DNA of 41,460 bases from Gemmatimonadota bacterium (GTDB taxonomy: Bacteria > Gemmatimonadota > Gemmatimonadetes > Gemmatimonadales > GWC2-71-9), in assembly GCA_004357415.1 (NCBI GenBank), contig SMVY01000029.1, forward strand, positions 1 to 41,460, in the 5' to 3' direction. The position numbers were made by a program, and so were the translations under genes. Position 1 is the stretch's first letter; each line of letters starts with the position of its first letter. The notes beneath the pieces are model-generated. The model saw nothing but the letters and a program-made list of their open reading frames with translations, was not told the origin of the DNA and ran no database searches. Below are positions 1 to 9,056 of this stretch, piece after piece.

Positions 1-969
1 ACCCACGCCACCCACGCCAATCTCAATAACCTGATCGGCATACCGCTCACCATTCTGCAGACCCCGGCAGACGCGCAGGCGCTGGTACTCGAGGCGGGTG
101 CTTCGGTGCCGGGCGAGATCGCCCGCTCCCGCGAGATCATCGACCCGACGATCGCCGTGATCACCAACGTGGGGGCGTCCCACTTGGAGGGCTTTGGATC
201 GGAGGAGGGTGCCTTGCGCGAGAAGCTCGAACTGGTGCGCGACGTTCCCTTCGCCGTCGTCGGGCCCGACCCGGCCGCACTGGCAACCGGAGCCAAGGCC
301 TTGGCGGGGCGCGTGGTGACCGCCGGCCTGGCCGACACCGACGTCGTTCCCGAATCGATCGAGCTCGGCGCCGACGGACACCCGGTGGTACGGATCGACG
401 GTCTGAGCTTTCGGATCTCCGGGCCAGGGAAGCACCTGGCGGCCAACGCCATGCTGGCGTGGGCTGTCGTCAGGGAGTTGGGGCTCGAGCCGCTGAGCGC
501 TGCTGCTGCGCTGGAAGATGTCCGCTTTCCCGGCGGGCGCGGTGACGTTCGCCGCCAGGCCGGTCTGACCATCATGGACGATTGCTATAATGCCAATCCT
601 GAATCGTTCCGCGCCGTGATCGCCACGGCGGAACGTCTTCGCCAGGGACACCGGCTGGTCTGGGTCGTTGGCACGATGCGGGAACTCGGGGCCTCGGCGA
701 TCGAGTATCATGACGCTATCGCAGCCGAACTGGTGCGCTCCAAGCCGGATCTCCTCGCCGCGGTGGGTGCTTTCGTTCCCGCACTGGAGGCCTATCGCGA
801 GCAACTGGGCGATTCCCTGATCAGCGCCGCCGACGTCGCCGGCTTGGGGGCGGCGCTCGCGCCGCGACTGGAGGCGGGCGATCTGGTAGTGCTCAAGGCA
901 TCCCGCGGGGTTGCGCTCGAAGGTATACTTCCGTACCTGCTGGACCACGATCGATCCCCCGACGGCTGA
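1..969 (+). CDS. murF: UDP-N-acetylmuramoyl-tripeptide--D-alanyl-D-alanine ligase (MurF), 5' partial
   Basis: The reading frame is open from the first base, so the gene begins before the window. MurF adds D-Ala-D-Ala to UDP-MurNAc-tripeptide in the cytoplasm, the last soluble step of the peptidoglycan precursor pathway. The visible part starts after the ATP-binding GKT loop, with a HANLNNLIGIPLT segment matching the conserved GNLNN-IG-PLT stretch of MurF. The central-domain motif ITNVGASHLEGF and the C-terminal ligase-domain DCYNANPES and GTMRELG motifs follow. An internal ATG at 106 lies inside the conserved domain and is not the true start. It ends 6 bp before mraY, in the usual dcw order. 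Identification is secure; only the N-terminal domain is missing. Confidence 0.95.
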   Translation, partial: THATHANLNNLIGIPLTILQTPADAQALVLEAGASVPGEIARSREIIDPTIAVITNVGASHLEGFGSEEGALREKLELVRDVPFAVVGPDPAALATGAKALAGRVVTAGLADTDVVPESIELGADGHPVVRIDGLSFRISGPGKHLAANAMLAWAVVRELGLEPLSAAAALEDVRFPGGRGDVRRQAGLTIMDDCYNANPESFRAVIATAERLRQGHRLVWVVGTMRELGASAIEYHDAIAAELVRSKPDLLAAVGAFVPALEAYREQLGDSLISAADVAGLGAALAPRLEAGDLVVLKASRGVALEGILPYLLDHDRSPDG

Positions 970-975
970 GACCCC

Positions 976-2103
976 ATGTTCTATCATTGGCTGGCCCCGC
1001 TCAGCTCCACGCACATAGTATTCAATCTCTTCAACTACATCAGCTTCCGGGCCGGGGGAGCGATGGTTACGGCGTGGCTGCTCGCCTTTCTGGTTGCTCC
1101 CGTCGTCATCAGGCAACTGCGGTCTCGCAAGATCGGGCAGGTCATCCGGGCCGACGGGCCGGCGACTCACCAGGAGAAGCGCGGTACCCCCACCATGGGG
1201 GGCATCATCATCATCGTGGCCACCCTGGCGCCGACGCTGTTGTGGGCTCAAGTGAGCAACCGGTTCGTCCTGGTGGCGATGTTGGCCACGCTGTGGATGG
1301 GGGCGATCGGGTTCCTGGACGACTACCTGAAGGTGGTCCAAGGCAAGTCGCGAGGGTTGGTGGCCAAGTGGAAATTGCTGGGGCAGTCGAGTTTCGGACT
1401 CCTGCTCGGGATCATGTTGCTGGTCTATCCAGTGGTGTCTCCCGATCTCATTCCGGCGAGCGCCACGACCGTGCCGCTGTTCAAGTATGTCGTCGTAGTA
1501 TTCACCCCGGTCACGTTCGTCCTGTTCGTGACGTTCGTGATCACCGGAACGACCAACGCCGTCAATCTGACCGACGGGCTCGACGGGCTGGCCGTGGGGT
1601 TGACGGCCATCGCCGCCGGCGCGTTCGGCGTGTTCGCCTACGTCTATGGCCGGGTGGATGTCACCGAATATCTCAACGTGTTCTACCTCAGCGGGGCCGG
1701 GGAACTGGCGGTGTTCTGTGCCGCGCTTCTGGGCGCGAGCCTGGGATTCCTCTGGTTCAACGCCCATCCAGCCGGCGTGTTCATGGGCGACACCGGTAGC
1801 CTGGCGATCGGTGGCGCCTTGGGCACGGTGGCCATCCTGCTCAAGGCGGAGTTCCTGTTGCTCCTGATCGGCGGCGTGTTCGCCGCGGAAGCGGTCTCGG
1901 TCCTGGTGCAGTCCGGGGTCTACAAGTGGTTCAAGCGCACTCGCGGCCGCGAGTACGCCAACGCCCACCGGGTGTTTCGCATGGCGCCGCTGCACCATCA
2001 CTTCGAAAAGCTGGGCTGGCGCGAGACCACGGTCGTCACCCGTTTCTACATCGTTGGGGTGTTCTGTGCCCTGGTGGCCCTGGCCACGCTGAAGGTGCGC
2101 TAG
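976..2103 (+). CDS. mraY: Phospho-N-acetylmuramoyl-pentapeptide-transferase (MraY)
   Basis: Integral membrane enzyme that moves phospho-MurNAc-pentapeptide from UDP to undecaprenyl phosphate, making lipid I. The 375-residue length is typical. The N-terminus FNLFNYISFRAGGA and the RGTPTMGG loop are family signatures. Catalytic and metal-binding motifs are visible: FLDDYLKV (about residue 114), NAVNLTDGLDGLA (about 194), NAHPAGVFMGDTGS, and the C-terminal MAPLHHHFE histidine cluster. About ten hydrophobic segments alternate with these loops. The ATG at 976 places the conserved start of the family correctly. Its TAG stop shares a base with the GTG start of murD, so the two genes are probably translationally coupled. 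Confidence 0.97.
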   Translation: MFYHWLAPLSSTHIVFNLFNYISFRAGGAMVTAWLLAFLVAPVVIRQLRSRKIGQVIRADGPATHQEKRGTPTMGGIIIIVATLAPTLLWAQVSNRFVLVAMLATLWMGAIGFLDDYLKVVQGKSRGLVAKWKLLGQSSFGLLLGIMLLVYPVVSPDLIPASATTVPLFKYVVVVFTPVTFVLFVTFVITGTTNAVNLTDGLDGLAVGLTAIAAGAFGVFAYVYGRVDVTEYLNVFYLSGAGELAVFCAALLGASLGFLWFNAHPAGVFMGDTGSLAIGGALGTVAILLKAEFLLLLIGGVFAAEAVSVLVQSGVYKWFKRTRGREYANAHRVFRMAPLHHHFEKLGWRETTVVTRFYIVGVFCALVALATLKVR

Positions 2104-3449
2104 TGTTTGCCGAGTGGCGGAAACCCGGGCGCGAAGTCGCCGTCATCGGGTTGGGCCGGAGCGGCATCGCCGTCAGCCGGCTGCTTCGGCGCGGCGGTGT
2201 GGCGGTGTACGCCTCGGACAAGGCGTCGCCGTCCGACGCGGCAGCGATACAAGAGCTGGAGGCCATCGGAGTGGTGGTCGAATTGGGGTCGCACGATCTG
2301 ATCCGCATAGCCGCGGCGACCGCCGTCGTGGTTTCACCAGGCGTCCCCCCGACCGCGGCGGCCATACTGGCGGCCAAGAAGGCTGGCACTCCGGTGTTCG
2401 CCGAGGTCGACGTCGCCGCCCGAGCGCTGGCCGATGGTACGAAGGTGCTCGGGGTTACCGGCACCAACGGCAAGACCACCACCACGGCACTCGTGGCCCA
2501 CCTGCTCGCCGCCGCCGGGCGCCCGTCGGTGGCCGCGGGAAACATCGGGCTCGCCCTCAGTGAAGTGGCGATGGATGATGCCGCCCCCCCGTGGGTAGTG
2601 GTCGAACTGTCGTCGTTTCAGCTTCATGATGCGCCGCACGTTGTTCCCACGGTAGGCGTGCTCCTCAACCTTACGCCCGACCATCTGGATCGGTATGGCT
2701 CGCTGGAGGCATACTACGGCGACAAGGCCAATCTGTTCAGGAACGCTACGCCCGCTTCGATCTGGGTCACCAACGCCGACGACCCGGAGGTCCAAAGGAT
2801 CGCGGCCGCGGTACCTGGGACGCACCTTCGCTTCAGCCTGACGGAGCGGGCGGACGGGTGGTACGACGCCGCCACCCGTCAGTTGATGGTGGGCGACACC
2901 GTGGTGGCCTCCCGGGGCGATCTCCATCTTCTGGGTTCCCACAACGTGGCCAACGCCCTGGCGTCCGTCCTGACGGTTTACGCCGTGGGGGTTTCTCTGG
3001 AGGGTATTGACCGGGGACTGGCGAGTTTCGACCCGTTGCCCCACCGCTTGGAACCGGTAGCCACCGTGGACGGCGTGGTGTGGATCAACGACTCCAAGGC
3101 CACCAACGTGGTATCGACCGCCATGGCGACCGCCGCTCTCGATGCTCCATTCGTGCTCCTGCTTGGCGGGAGACACAAGGGCGCGCCTTACACCAGCCTG
3201 GCGCCAACGCTGCAACACTGCCGCGCCGTCGTCGCCTACGGAGAGGCGGCGCCGATCATCGTCCGTGACCTGACCGGCACGGTTCCGGTTTACCGGGAGA
3301 GCCGCTTCGAAGACGTGTTGACGCGCGCGCGCCATTTGGCGCGGGAAGGTGATGCGGTGCTCCTGTCTCCCGCCTGTTCCAGCTTCGACATGTTTGCCAA
3401 CTACGAAGAACGCGGCGCCACCTTCCGGGAAGCGGTCGGCCGGCTGTGA
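2103..3449 (+). CDS. murD: UDP-N-acetylmuramoylalanine--D-glutamate ligase (MurD)
   Basis: Cytoplasmic Mur ligase that adds D-glutamate to UDP-MurNAc-L-Ala. The frame stays open far upstream into mraY, but the GTG at 2103 (overlapping the mraY stop by one base) gives a 448-residue protein of normal length beginning just before the Rossmann motif VAVIGLGRSGIA. The ATP loop GVTGTNGKTTTT is at about residues 117-128, followed by NIGLAL, VVELSSFQL and the LTPDHLDRY segment. The C-terminal domain has WINDSKATN, LLLGGRHKG and SPACSSFDMFANYEERG, all typical of MurD. The stop overlaps the GTG start of ftsW by four bases. Confidence 0.96.
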   Translation: MFAEWRKPGREVAVIGLGRSGIAVSRLLRRGGVAVYASDKASPSDAAAIQELEAIGVVVELGSHDLIRIAAATAVVVSPGVPPTAAAILAAKKAGTPVFAEVDVAARALADGTKVLGVTGTNGKTTTTALVAHLLAAAGRPSVAAGNIGLALSEVAMDDAAPPWVVVELSSFQLHDAPHVVPTVGVLLNLTPDHLDRYGSLEAYYGDKANLFRNATPASIWVTNADDPEVQRIAAAVPGTHLRFSLTERADGWYDAATRQLMVGDTVVASRGDLHLLGSHNVANALASVLTVYAVGVSLEGIDRGLASFDPLPHRLEPVATVDGVVWINDSKATNVVSTAMATAALDAPFVLLLGGRHKGAPYTSLAPTLQHCRAVVAYGEAAPIIVRDLTGTVPVYRESRFEDVLTRARHLAREGDAVLLSPACSSFDMFANYEERGATFREAVGRL

Positions 3450-4579
3450 CCATCAAACGGCAGATTGCCGATAGCGACCTGCGCTGGGAAACCCGCCTGC
3501 TGCTGACCGTTACCGCCATCCTGGTAGCCTTTGGCATAGCCAACACCTACAGTGCGTCGAGCTTCATCGCTCCCGGCGAAACCGGTGTCGGGTTTGCGGC
3601 CCGGCAGCTTACCGGCGCGCTCGTGGGTGGCCTGCTTCTCAGCATCGTAGCCCGGGTTGATTATCACCTGTGGCAGCGATTCGCCTGGCCGTTGTTGGCG
3701 CTGACCGTCGGCGCGCTGGTCATCCCGCTCCTGCCGTTCACCTACTCGATCGCGCCGGTGATCAACGGCGCCCGCCGGTGGGTGGACATAGGGCCCATCA
3801 ACTTCCAGCCGTCCGAGGTCGCCAAGCTGAGCGTGGTGGTCTGGTGTGCCATGCTCGCGGTCAAGAAGGGCGACCAGGTCCGGAAGTTCAAGAAGGGGGT
3901 CATGCCGTTTCTGGTGGTCATCGGCCTGGTGTCGGCACTCATTCTGTTCGAACCGAACCTGTCCATGGCCGCGATAGTGGCACTGCTGGGCGGGATCGTC
4001 CTGTTTGCCGCCGGCGCCAAGATCGGCCACTTCGTTCTCCTCGGTGTGGCCGGGGTGTTGGTGCTGATCCAGCAGATCGGCAGCGCCGACTACCGCCTGG
4101 CCCGGGCACTGACCTTCCTCAATCCGGAGCAGGCATCGGCCGGGGCCATGTACCAGGTCAAGCAGTCCCTCATGGGGCTCGGATCGGGCGGGATCTTCGG
4201 CGTCGGTTTCGGACAAGGACACCAGAAACTCGGCTACCTCCCGTTCGCCTATTCCGATTTCCTGTTCAGCTCGATCGGGGAGGAGTGGGGCTTCCTCGGG
4301 ATCGTGGTCGTCGTCGGACTGTATGGCACCTACCTGTGGCTCGGCTTTCGCATTGCCCGGACCGCCAAGGACAAGTTCGGCACCCTGCTGGCGGCAGGAC
4401 TCACCGCGGCCGTCGGCATCACCGCCGTGCTCCACATGGGGGTGACCCTGGCAGTGCTGCCGACCACCGGGCTCCCTCTCCCGTTCATGTCCTACGGGCG
4501 GACCAGCCTCGTCATCACCCTCGCGGCTACCGGCATCGTGGTCAACATCGGCAGGCAACGCCGGAAGGCCCGCGCGTGA
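3446..4579 (+). CDS. ftsW: Lipid II glycosyltransferase / SEDS division protein FtsW
   Basis: SEDS-family polytopic membrane protein that polymerises lipid II at the septum with its cognate PBP2b/FtsI (not in this window). The GTG start at 3446 overlaps the murD stop as GTGA. The 377 residues contain about ten hydrophobic segments, a NGARRWVDIGPINFQPSEVAKLS loop in several pieces, the GLGSGGIFGVGFGQGHQKLGYLP region and the SDFLFSSIGEEWGFLG loop, all SEDS hallmarks. The C-terminal signature reads PFMSYGRTS where most FtsW proteins have SYGGS. The position between murD and murG argues for FtsW rather than RodA. Confidence 0.93.
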   Translation: MTIKRQIADSDLRWETRLLLTVTAILVAFGIANTYSASSFIAPGETGVGFAARQLTGALVGGLLLSIVARVDYHLWQRFAWPLLALTVGALVIPLLPFTYSIAPVINGARRWVDIGPINFQPSEVAKLSVVVWCAMLAVKKGDQVRKFKKGVMPFLVVIGLVSALILFEPNLSMAAIVALLGGIVLFAAGAKIGHFVLLGVAGVLVLIQQIGSADYRLARALTFLNPEQASAGAMYQVKQSLMGLGSGGIFGVGFGQGHQKLGYLPFAYSDFLFSSIGEEWGFLGIVVVVGLYGTYLWLGFRIARTAKDKFGTLLAAGLTAAVGITAVLHMGVTLAVLPTTGLPLPFMSYGRTSLVITLAATGIVVNIGRQRRKARA

Positions 4580-4586
4580 GCCGGTC

Positions 4587-5678
4587 GTGAGTCGCGTGTT
4601 GTTTGTCGCCGGGGGTGGAACTGGTGGGCATCTCATGCCGGCCCTGGCCTTGGCGGCGGCGGTACGGCAGCTCGATCCCAGTGTCGAACCGGTGCTGATT
4701 GGAGCTCGCAGAGGTGTCGAACGGGATATCCTCCCCACCAAGGAATTCCGTCACTTCCTCCTCCCGAGCGAGCCGCTGTACCGCCGCCAGTGGTGGCGCA
4801 ATGCCCGCTGGCCGGTTACCGCCATCCAGCTGTGGCGCCAGTTGGGCGCGTTGTTCGAGCGGGAACGCCCGGTGGCGGTTCTGGGGACCGGCGGATATGC
4901 CTCCGCACCCGTGGTGTGGTACGCCGGCCGCTGTGGGGTGCCTACGGCGCTCCAGGAGCAGAATGCGATCCCCGGCATGACCACGCGCTGGTTCAGCCGT
5001 CAGGCACGACACATTTACCTGGGATTGCCCGAGGCGAGGGCCTATCTGCGGCTGGGCCCCGAGACGATGGTGTTCGACACCGGTAACCCGGTCTCGCCGC
5101 CGGATTTCACCATCCGGGACGCCGCCAGGGTACGATTCGGCATCGATGGCGCCACCCCGACCGTGCTGGTCACGGGCGGGAGCCAGGGGGCCTTGGCCAT
5201 CAACCGGACGGTGGCCGAATGGCTCGACGGTGGCGGTGGCCAAGGCATGAATCTGCTTTGGGTTACGGGGCGGGGGACGTACCGGCAATTCGCGGCCCGG
5301 CACCGTCCGCCCAGGGTCCAGGTGTTCGATTTCCTGGACCCGCTGGCTGAGGCCTATTCGGTGGCCAATGTAGTGGTGTCGCGGGCTGGCGCGGTCACCG
5401 TGGCCGAACTCTGCGCCTGGGGGCTGCCCAGTATTCTAGTGCCGTTGCCCAGTGCCGCGGGCGATCACCAGACGCGGAACGCGGAGGCGATGGCACGAGC
5501 CGGAGCAGCCTGGTTCCTTCCCCAGAGGGAACTGACGGCGGACCGATTCGGCAGCAGACTGATGTCCCTGGTCAACGATGCAGAGGTTCGTATCGAAATG
5601 TCCGTAGCCGCCAACCAACGGGGTAGGCCTCATGCCAGTTCAGACATCGCCCGGCACGTTTTAGCGTTGCTCGGGTGA
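4587..5678 (+). CDS. murG: UDP-GlcNAc:lipid I N-acetylglucosaminyltransferase (MurG)
   Basis: Membrane-associated GT-B glycosyltransferase that converts lipid I to lipid II on the cytoplasmic face. The GTG at 4587 lies 7 bp after ftsW and starts a 363-residue protein. The N-terminal glycine-rich loop FVAGGGTGGHLMPALALA, then GTGGYAS, QEQNAIPGMTTRW, GNPV, the second glycine loop VTGGSQGA and the UDP-GlcNAc signature SRAGAVTVAELCAWG-PSILVPLP with H-QT-NA are all in place. It ends 61 bp before murC, the longest gap in this part of the cluster. Confidence 0.96.
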   Translation: MSRVLFVAGGGTGGHLMPALALAAAVRQLDPSVEPVLIGARRGVERDILPTKEFRHFLLPSEPLYRRQWWRNARWPVTAIQLWRQLGALFERERPVAVLGTGGYASAPVVWYAGRCGVPTALQEQNAIPGMTTRWFSRQARHIYLGLPEARAYLRLGPETMVFDTGNPVSPPDFTIRDAARVRFGIDGATPTVLVTGGSQGALAINRTVAEWLDGGGGQGMNLLWVTGRGTYRQFAARHRPPRVQVFDFLDPLAEAYSVANVVVSRAGAVTVAELCAWGLPSILVPLPSAAGDHQTRNAEAMARAGAAWFLPQRELTADRFGSRLMSLVNDAEVRIEMSVAANQRGRPHASSDIARHVLALLG

Positions 5679-5687
5679 CCTCAGGCT

Positions 5688-5715
5688 TTCACAACTCCTG
5701 AATTCATATTACATT
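5688..5715 (+). promoter_or_regulatory. Candidate sigma70-type promoter upstream of murC
   Basis: The only real gap inside the dcw genes, 61 bp between murG and murC, is noticeably AT-rich. It contains TTCACA (5688-5693) and TACATT (5710-5715) with 16 bp between them, 5/6 and 4/6 matches to -35 and -10 consensus. A start near 5722 would leave a short leader before the murC ATG at 5740. This would allow murC-ftsQAZ to be transcribed apart from the murF-murG genes. It is a pattern match only. Confidence 0.35.
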
Positions 5716-5739
5716 AGCGCATCTCCACAGTTTGAAAAC

Positions 5740-7110
5740 ATGGACCTGTTCGACCCCTCGGACGCCAGGCACGTGCACTTCATGGGGGTGGCTGGAGCCG
5801 GGATGAGTGCCCTGGCGCTGGTGGCCCGGAGTCGGGGTGTGTCCGTGAGCGGATGCGATCTCGATCCATCCGGGGCTCCGGACCTGGCGGCGGTTGGGGT
5901 CGATGTGGTGGCAGGCCACGACGTGTCGCATCTGGAGGGAGCGCGTGCCGTCATTGTGTCGGCGGCGGTTCCCGAGTCCAATGCCGAGTTGCAGTATGCC
6001 CGCAAGGCCGGAATCAACGTGGTGCCACGTAAACGGGCGCTGGCGGAGTTGGTGGCGCCCGGCCGGGTGATCGGGATCGCGGGCACCCACGGCAAGACGA
6101 CCACGACCGTGATGACGTGCCAGATGCTGACCGCGGCGGGGCTGGCGCCGACCGGTATCGCCGGGGGCCGAGTCGCCCAGTGGGGTGGCAACGCCTGGGT
6201 CGGGGGCGAGGATCTGTTCGTGGTCGAGGCGGATGAGTTCGACGGGGCGTTCCTGGAGCTGAACCCGTGGTTGGCTGTGGTCACCAACGTGGAGCCCGAG
6301 CACCTGGAATCCTACGGTTCGGTGGCCGCGATGGAGGCCGCCTTCACCTCGTTTCTCAGGTGTGCGGACATCGTCGTTGTTCCAGCGAAAGATGATGCGG
6401 TACAACGTGTTAGTGCTGGTGTAGTAAACCAAATTGTGACCTTCGGCGTGGGCGCCGGCGACATCAAGGTGACCGATGTGGCCCAGGCACCCGATCACAC
6501 GTTGTGTGCCGTGTCGCTGCCCGACGGCGAGGAGATCGAGGTGCGGCTTCGGGTCCCAGGCCTCTACAATGTGCTCAATGCGGCGGCGGCGATCGCGGTG
6601 GTCTGGAGGATGGGCGTTCTTCTGGCGCCGGCGATCGAGGGTCTCGAGGCGTTCACCGGCGTTGGCCGCCGGTTCGAGCGGCTGGGTGAGGCCAAGGGTA
6701 TCGAGTTCGTCGACGATTACGCCCATCACCCCTCGGAGATTCGGGCGGTGCTCGGCGCGGCGAGACAGGTATTTCCCGACCGGCGCCTGGTGGTGGTGTT
6801 TCAGCCGCATCTCTATTCCCGAACGGAGCGGGAAGGTGCGGCCATGGGGCGGGCCTTGGCACAGGCCGATCTGGTGGTGGTAACCGACGTGTACGCCGCC
6901 CGGGAGGAGCCGATTCCTGGCGTCACGGGAGAGGGTGTGGCCGACGCGGCCCGGGCCGGTGGAGTGGAGACATGGTATCAGCCGGACGGTGAGGCGCTGC
7001 AGGAGCAGCTGAGCCAGCTTTTGAAGCCAGGGGATGCCCTGTTCACATTGGGCGCGGGTAACGTCACCCACGTCGGGCGGGCGTTGGTCGAGTGGCTGCG
7101 GTCCGCCTGA
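5740..7110 (+). CDS. murC: UDP-N-acetylmuramate--L-alanine ligase (MurC)
   Basis: First Mur ligase of the pathway; adds L-Ala to UDP-MurNAc in the cytoplasm. The 456 residues begin with the UDP-binding HVHFMGVAGAGMSALA motif. The ATP loop GIAGTHGKTTTT is at about residues 112-123, EADEFDGAFL follows, and the C-terminal domain carries DDYAHHPSEI and QPHLYSRT. The ATG at 5740 suits the family N-terminus. A patch at about 6383-6440 uses unusually A/T-ending codons compared with the rest of the gene but does not break the frame. The end overlaps ftsQ by 19 bp; murB and ddl, often found here, are absent. Confidence 0.96.
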   Translation: MDLFDPSDARHVHFMGVAGAGMSALALVARSRGVSVSGCDLDPSGAPDLAAVGVDVVAGHDVSHLEGARAVIVSAAVPESNAELQYARKAGINVVPRKRALAELVAPGRVIGIAGTHGKTTTTVMTCQMLTAAGLAPTGIAGGRVAQWGGNAWVGGEDLFVVEADEFDGAFLELNPWLAVVTNVEPEHLESYGSVAAMEAAFTSFLRCADIVVVPAKDDAVQRVSAGVVNQIVTFGVGAGDIKVTDVAQAPDHTLCAVSLPDGEEIEVRLRVPGLYNVLNAAAAIAVVWRMGVLLAPAIEGLEAFTGVGRRFERLGEAKGIEFVDDYAHHPSEIRAVLGAARQVFPDRRLVVVFQPHLYSRTEREGAAMGRALAQADLVVVTDVYAAREEPIPGVTGEGVADAARAGGVETWYQPDGEALQEQLSQLLKPGDALFTLGAGNVTHVGRALVEWLRSA

Positions 7111-7781
7111 GTCGAACCTGGTGGTTGCTCGGCGGGGTGGCCGGCGTACTGGGTCTGTGGCTGCTGGCCCCGTGGGTGTTGCGCCAGGTCGATTTCTTCC
7201 GGCTCAGGCGGATAGAGGTCGTGGGTGTTCGCTATCTTCCGGCGGATGACATTCTCGAAGCGTTTGCTGCCGCGGATTCGGCGAACCTGTTCGACGACTG
7301 GAATGAGAATCGGGATGGGATCCTGGGTGTGGCCGGGGTCAGGAGCGCTAGGGTGGACCGGCGTCTCCCAGGCACACTCCGGTTGATAATAGTGGAAACG
7401 ACGCCGGTGGCCCTTAGTCCAGGATCTGACAGGATGGCGCTCATCGACGCCGATGGCGTGGTGTTGCCGTACGATCCCAGCCGATCGGCGCCTGATCTCC
7501 CGGTGATGCTGGTTGCTGATCCGGAGACGGCCCAACTGTTGGCCCGGATTCGGATGGTGGCGCCGGGGTTGTACGGTCGTATTTCCACCGCACGACGGGT
7601 AGAGGACGACGTCTTGCTCACATTCAATCGCAAACGACTGTGGCTCAGCCCAGGATCTTCGTCATCGGCTATCCGCGCCGTCGTGGCCGTGGAGCGCGAT
7701 CTGATACGGCGCAGCAAGCCGTTCGTAGAACTCGACGGCCGGTTCGCCGATCAGGTTGTCGTTCGCCAGAGGCCCACGTGA
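7092..7781 (+). CDS. ftsQ: Cell division protein FtsQ/DivIB
   Basis: Bitopic division protein that links early and late divisome proteins in the periplasm. The GTG at 7092 lies inside the end of murC and gives 229 residues. There is a short basic N-terminus, one membrane segment at about residues 11-30 (WWLLGGVAGVLGLWLLAP), then a POTRA-like stretch starting FFRLRRIEVVGVRYLPADDI. The beta domain includes VRSARVDRRLPGTLRLIIVETTPVA in separate blocks and ALIDADGVVLPY. Sequence conservation in this family is low, so the call rests on architecture plus location directly before ftsA, with which it shares a GTGA overlap. Confidence 0.88.
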   Translation: MAAVRLSRTWWLLGGVAGVLGLWLLAPWVLRQVDFFRLRRIEVVGVRYLPADDILEAFAAADSANLFDDWNENRDGILGVAGVRSARVDRRLPGTLRLIIVETTPVALSPGSDRMALIDADGVVLPYDPSRSAPDLPVMLVADPETAQLLARIRMVAPGLYGRISTARRVEDDVLLTFNRKRLWLSPGSSSSAIRAVVAVERDLIRRSKPFVELDGRFADQVVVRQRPT

Positions 7782-9031
7782 CCTCATCGCCGCCCCGTCT
7801 CGTTGCCGGCCTAGACCTCGGATCGACCAAGGTCGTTGCCGTCATCGCCGACGCGGCGGGTGATGCCCGCGACAGTTACGCCCGCATTCTGGGTGTGGGG
7901 ATGGCCAGCAACTCGGGTCTGCGCCGCGGCGTTGTGCGGGACATCGAAGAGACCACGCGCGCCATCGCCAAGGCCATGAAGGATGCCGAGCGCATGGCCG
8001 GCGTCGAAGTCGAGCAGGTGTACGCCGGCGTGGCCGGGGAGCATGTCGCCGGCCGGACGTCCCATGGTGTGGTCTCGGTCACGGGCGACGAAATCCGAAC
8101 CGGTGACGTGGCCCGGGTGAACGATGTGGCGTCAAACATCTCGTTTGGGAGGGATCACGAGTTGTTGCACGCCATTCCGCTCGACTACCTCATCGACCAG
8201 CAGGCCGGAATCAGCGACCCCATCGGCATGACCGGCTCCCGTCTCGAAGCGGAGGTCTACCTGGTGACCGTCCTCTCGAGCGTGCTGCAGAATCTGGGGA
8301 AGTGCGTCGAGCGGGCGGGCTATCACGTTGGGGAGTTCGTGTTGGAGCCGTTGGCGGCGTCCCGCGCGGTTCTCACGCTCGACGAGCGCGATCTCGGCTG
8401 TGCCCTGATCGACCTCGGGGGTGGCTCCACCAATGTTTCGATCTTCTCGGGGGGGAAGATCCGCCATACCGGTTCGCTGCTGTGCGCCGGCGGTCACGTA
8501 ACCAGCGACATCGTTCACGGCCTGCAGGTTACCCAGCTTGACGCCGAACGCCTCAAGCAGCGGTACGGCGCGGCGTTCGAGCCGATAATCGCCGAGGACG
8601 AAGTGCTGGAGCTGCCCAGCACCCCGGGGCAGGGGCCCCGGACGGCCGAGCGGAGAGTGCTCGCCCACATCATGCAGGCGCGGCTGCAGGAGATTCTAGA
8701 ATTCGCCGCCAACGAGATCGCCCGTGCCGGGTACCAGGAGCGGTTGCCCGCCGGCGTGGTTCTCACGGGCGGCGGTGCCCTGACGCCGGGTATGGTCGAG
8801 TTGGGGCGGGAGGTGTTCGCCATGCCGGTCCGGATCGGCAGCCCGGGGGAGCAACTGTCGGGGTTGGCCGACAGCGTGGAATCCTCGCGGATGACTGTGG
8901 CTGCGGGACTTGTCTTGCATGGCGCCTACGAGGTAGCGTTGAGCAACTTTGCCGGAGTGGGTGGTCGCCGGTCGCCGGCGGTGGAGAAGCTGTTGGGACC
9001 GGTCAAACGGTGGCTCCAGGATTTTTTCTGA
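7778..9031 (+). CDS. ftsA: Cell division protein FtsA (actin-like membrane tether of FtsZ)
   Basis: Actin-fold ATPase that anchors FtsZ to the inner membrane. The frame is open upstream into ftsQ, but the GTG at 7778 (GTGA overlap with the ftsQ stop) gives 417 residues and a normal N-terminus, with the phosphate-1 motif VAGLDLGSTKVVAVIAD at about residue 8. The SHS2 (1C) domain follows. The phosphate-2 motif ALIDLGGGSTNVSIF and the adenosine motif VVLTGGGALTPGM are present. The C-terminus ends VEKLLGPVKRWLQDFF, a good amphipathic membrane-targeting helix. It is followed 25 bp later by ftsZ. Confidence 0.96.
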   Translation: MTSSPPRLVAGLDLGSTKVVAVIADAAGDARDSYARILGVGMASNSGLRRGVVRDIEETTRAIAKAMKDAERMAGVEVEQVYAGVAGEHVAGRTSHGVVSVTGDEIRTGDVARVNDVASNISFGRDHELLHAIPLDYLIDQQAGISDPIGMTGSRLEAEVYLVTVLSSVLQNLGKCVERAGYHVGEFVLEPLAASRAVLTLDERDLGCALIDLGGGSTNVSIFSGGKIRHTGSLLCAGGHVTSDIVHGLQVTQLDAERLKQRYGAAFEPIIAEDEVLELPSTPGQGPRTAERRVLAHIMQARLQEILEFAANEIARAGYQERLPAGVVLTGGGALTPGMVELGREVFAMPVRIGSPGEQLSGLADSVESSRMTVAAGLVLHGAYEVALSNFAGVGGRRSPAVEKLLGPVKRWLQDFF

Positions 9032-9056
9032 TCGTTCGGGCCAGAGAGGATTGATT

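Noticed and set aside
1926..2102. Upstream extension of murD, and similar long N-terminal extensions of ftsA, ftsZ, deoB, cdd, comEC and argS
   Set aside because: The extensions lie in the coding region of the preceding gene and precede the conserved family N-terminus; start codons overlapping the previous stop fit better.
3401..4741. Long minus-strand frames opposite ftsW, murC, ftsZ, fbp, argS and other genes
   Set aside because: They are typical open shadows in GC-rich DNA, with Arg/His/Pro-rich translations and no family motifs, while the plus-strand frames carry intact catalytic signatures.
5679..5739. Third copy of the palindromic repeat between murG and murC
   Set aside because: The gap is AT-rich and has CCTGAATTCATATT, but it lacks the paired arms and the shared GAATGCCA core.
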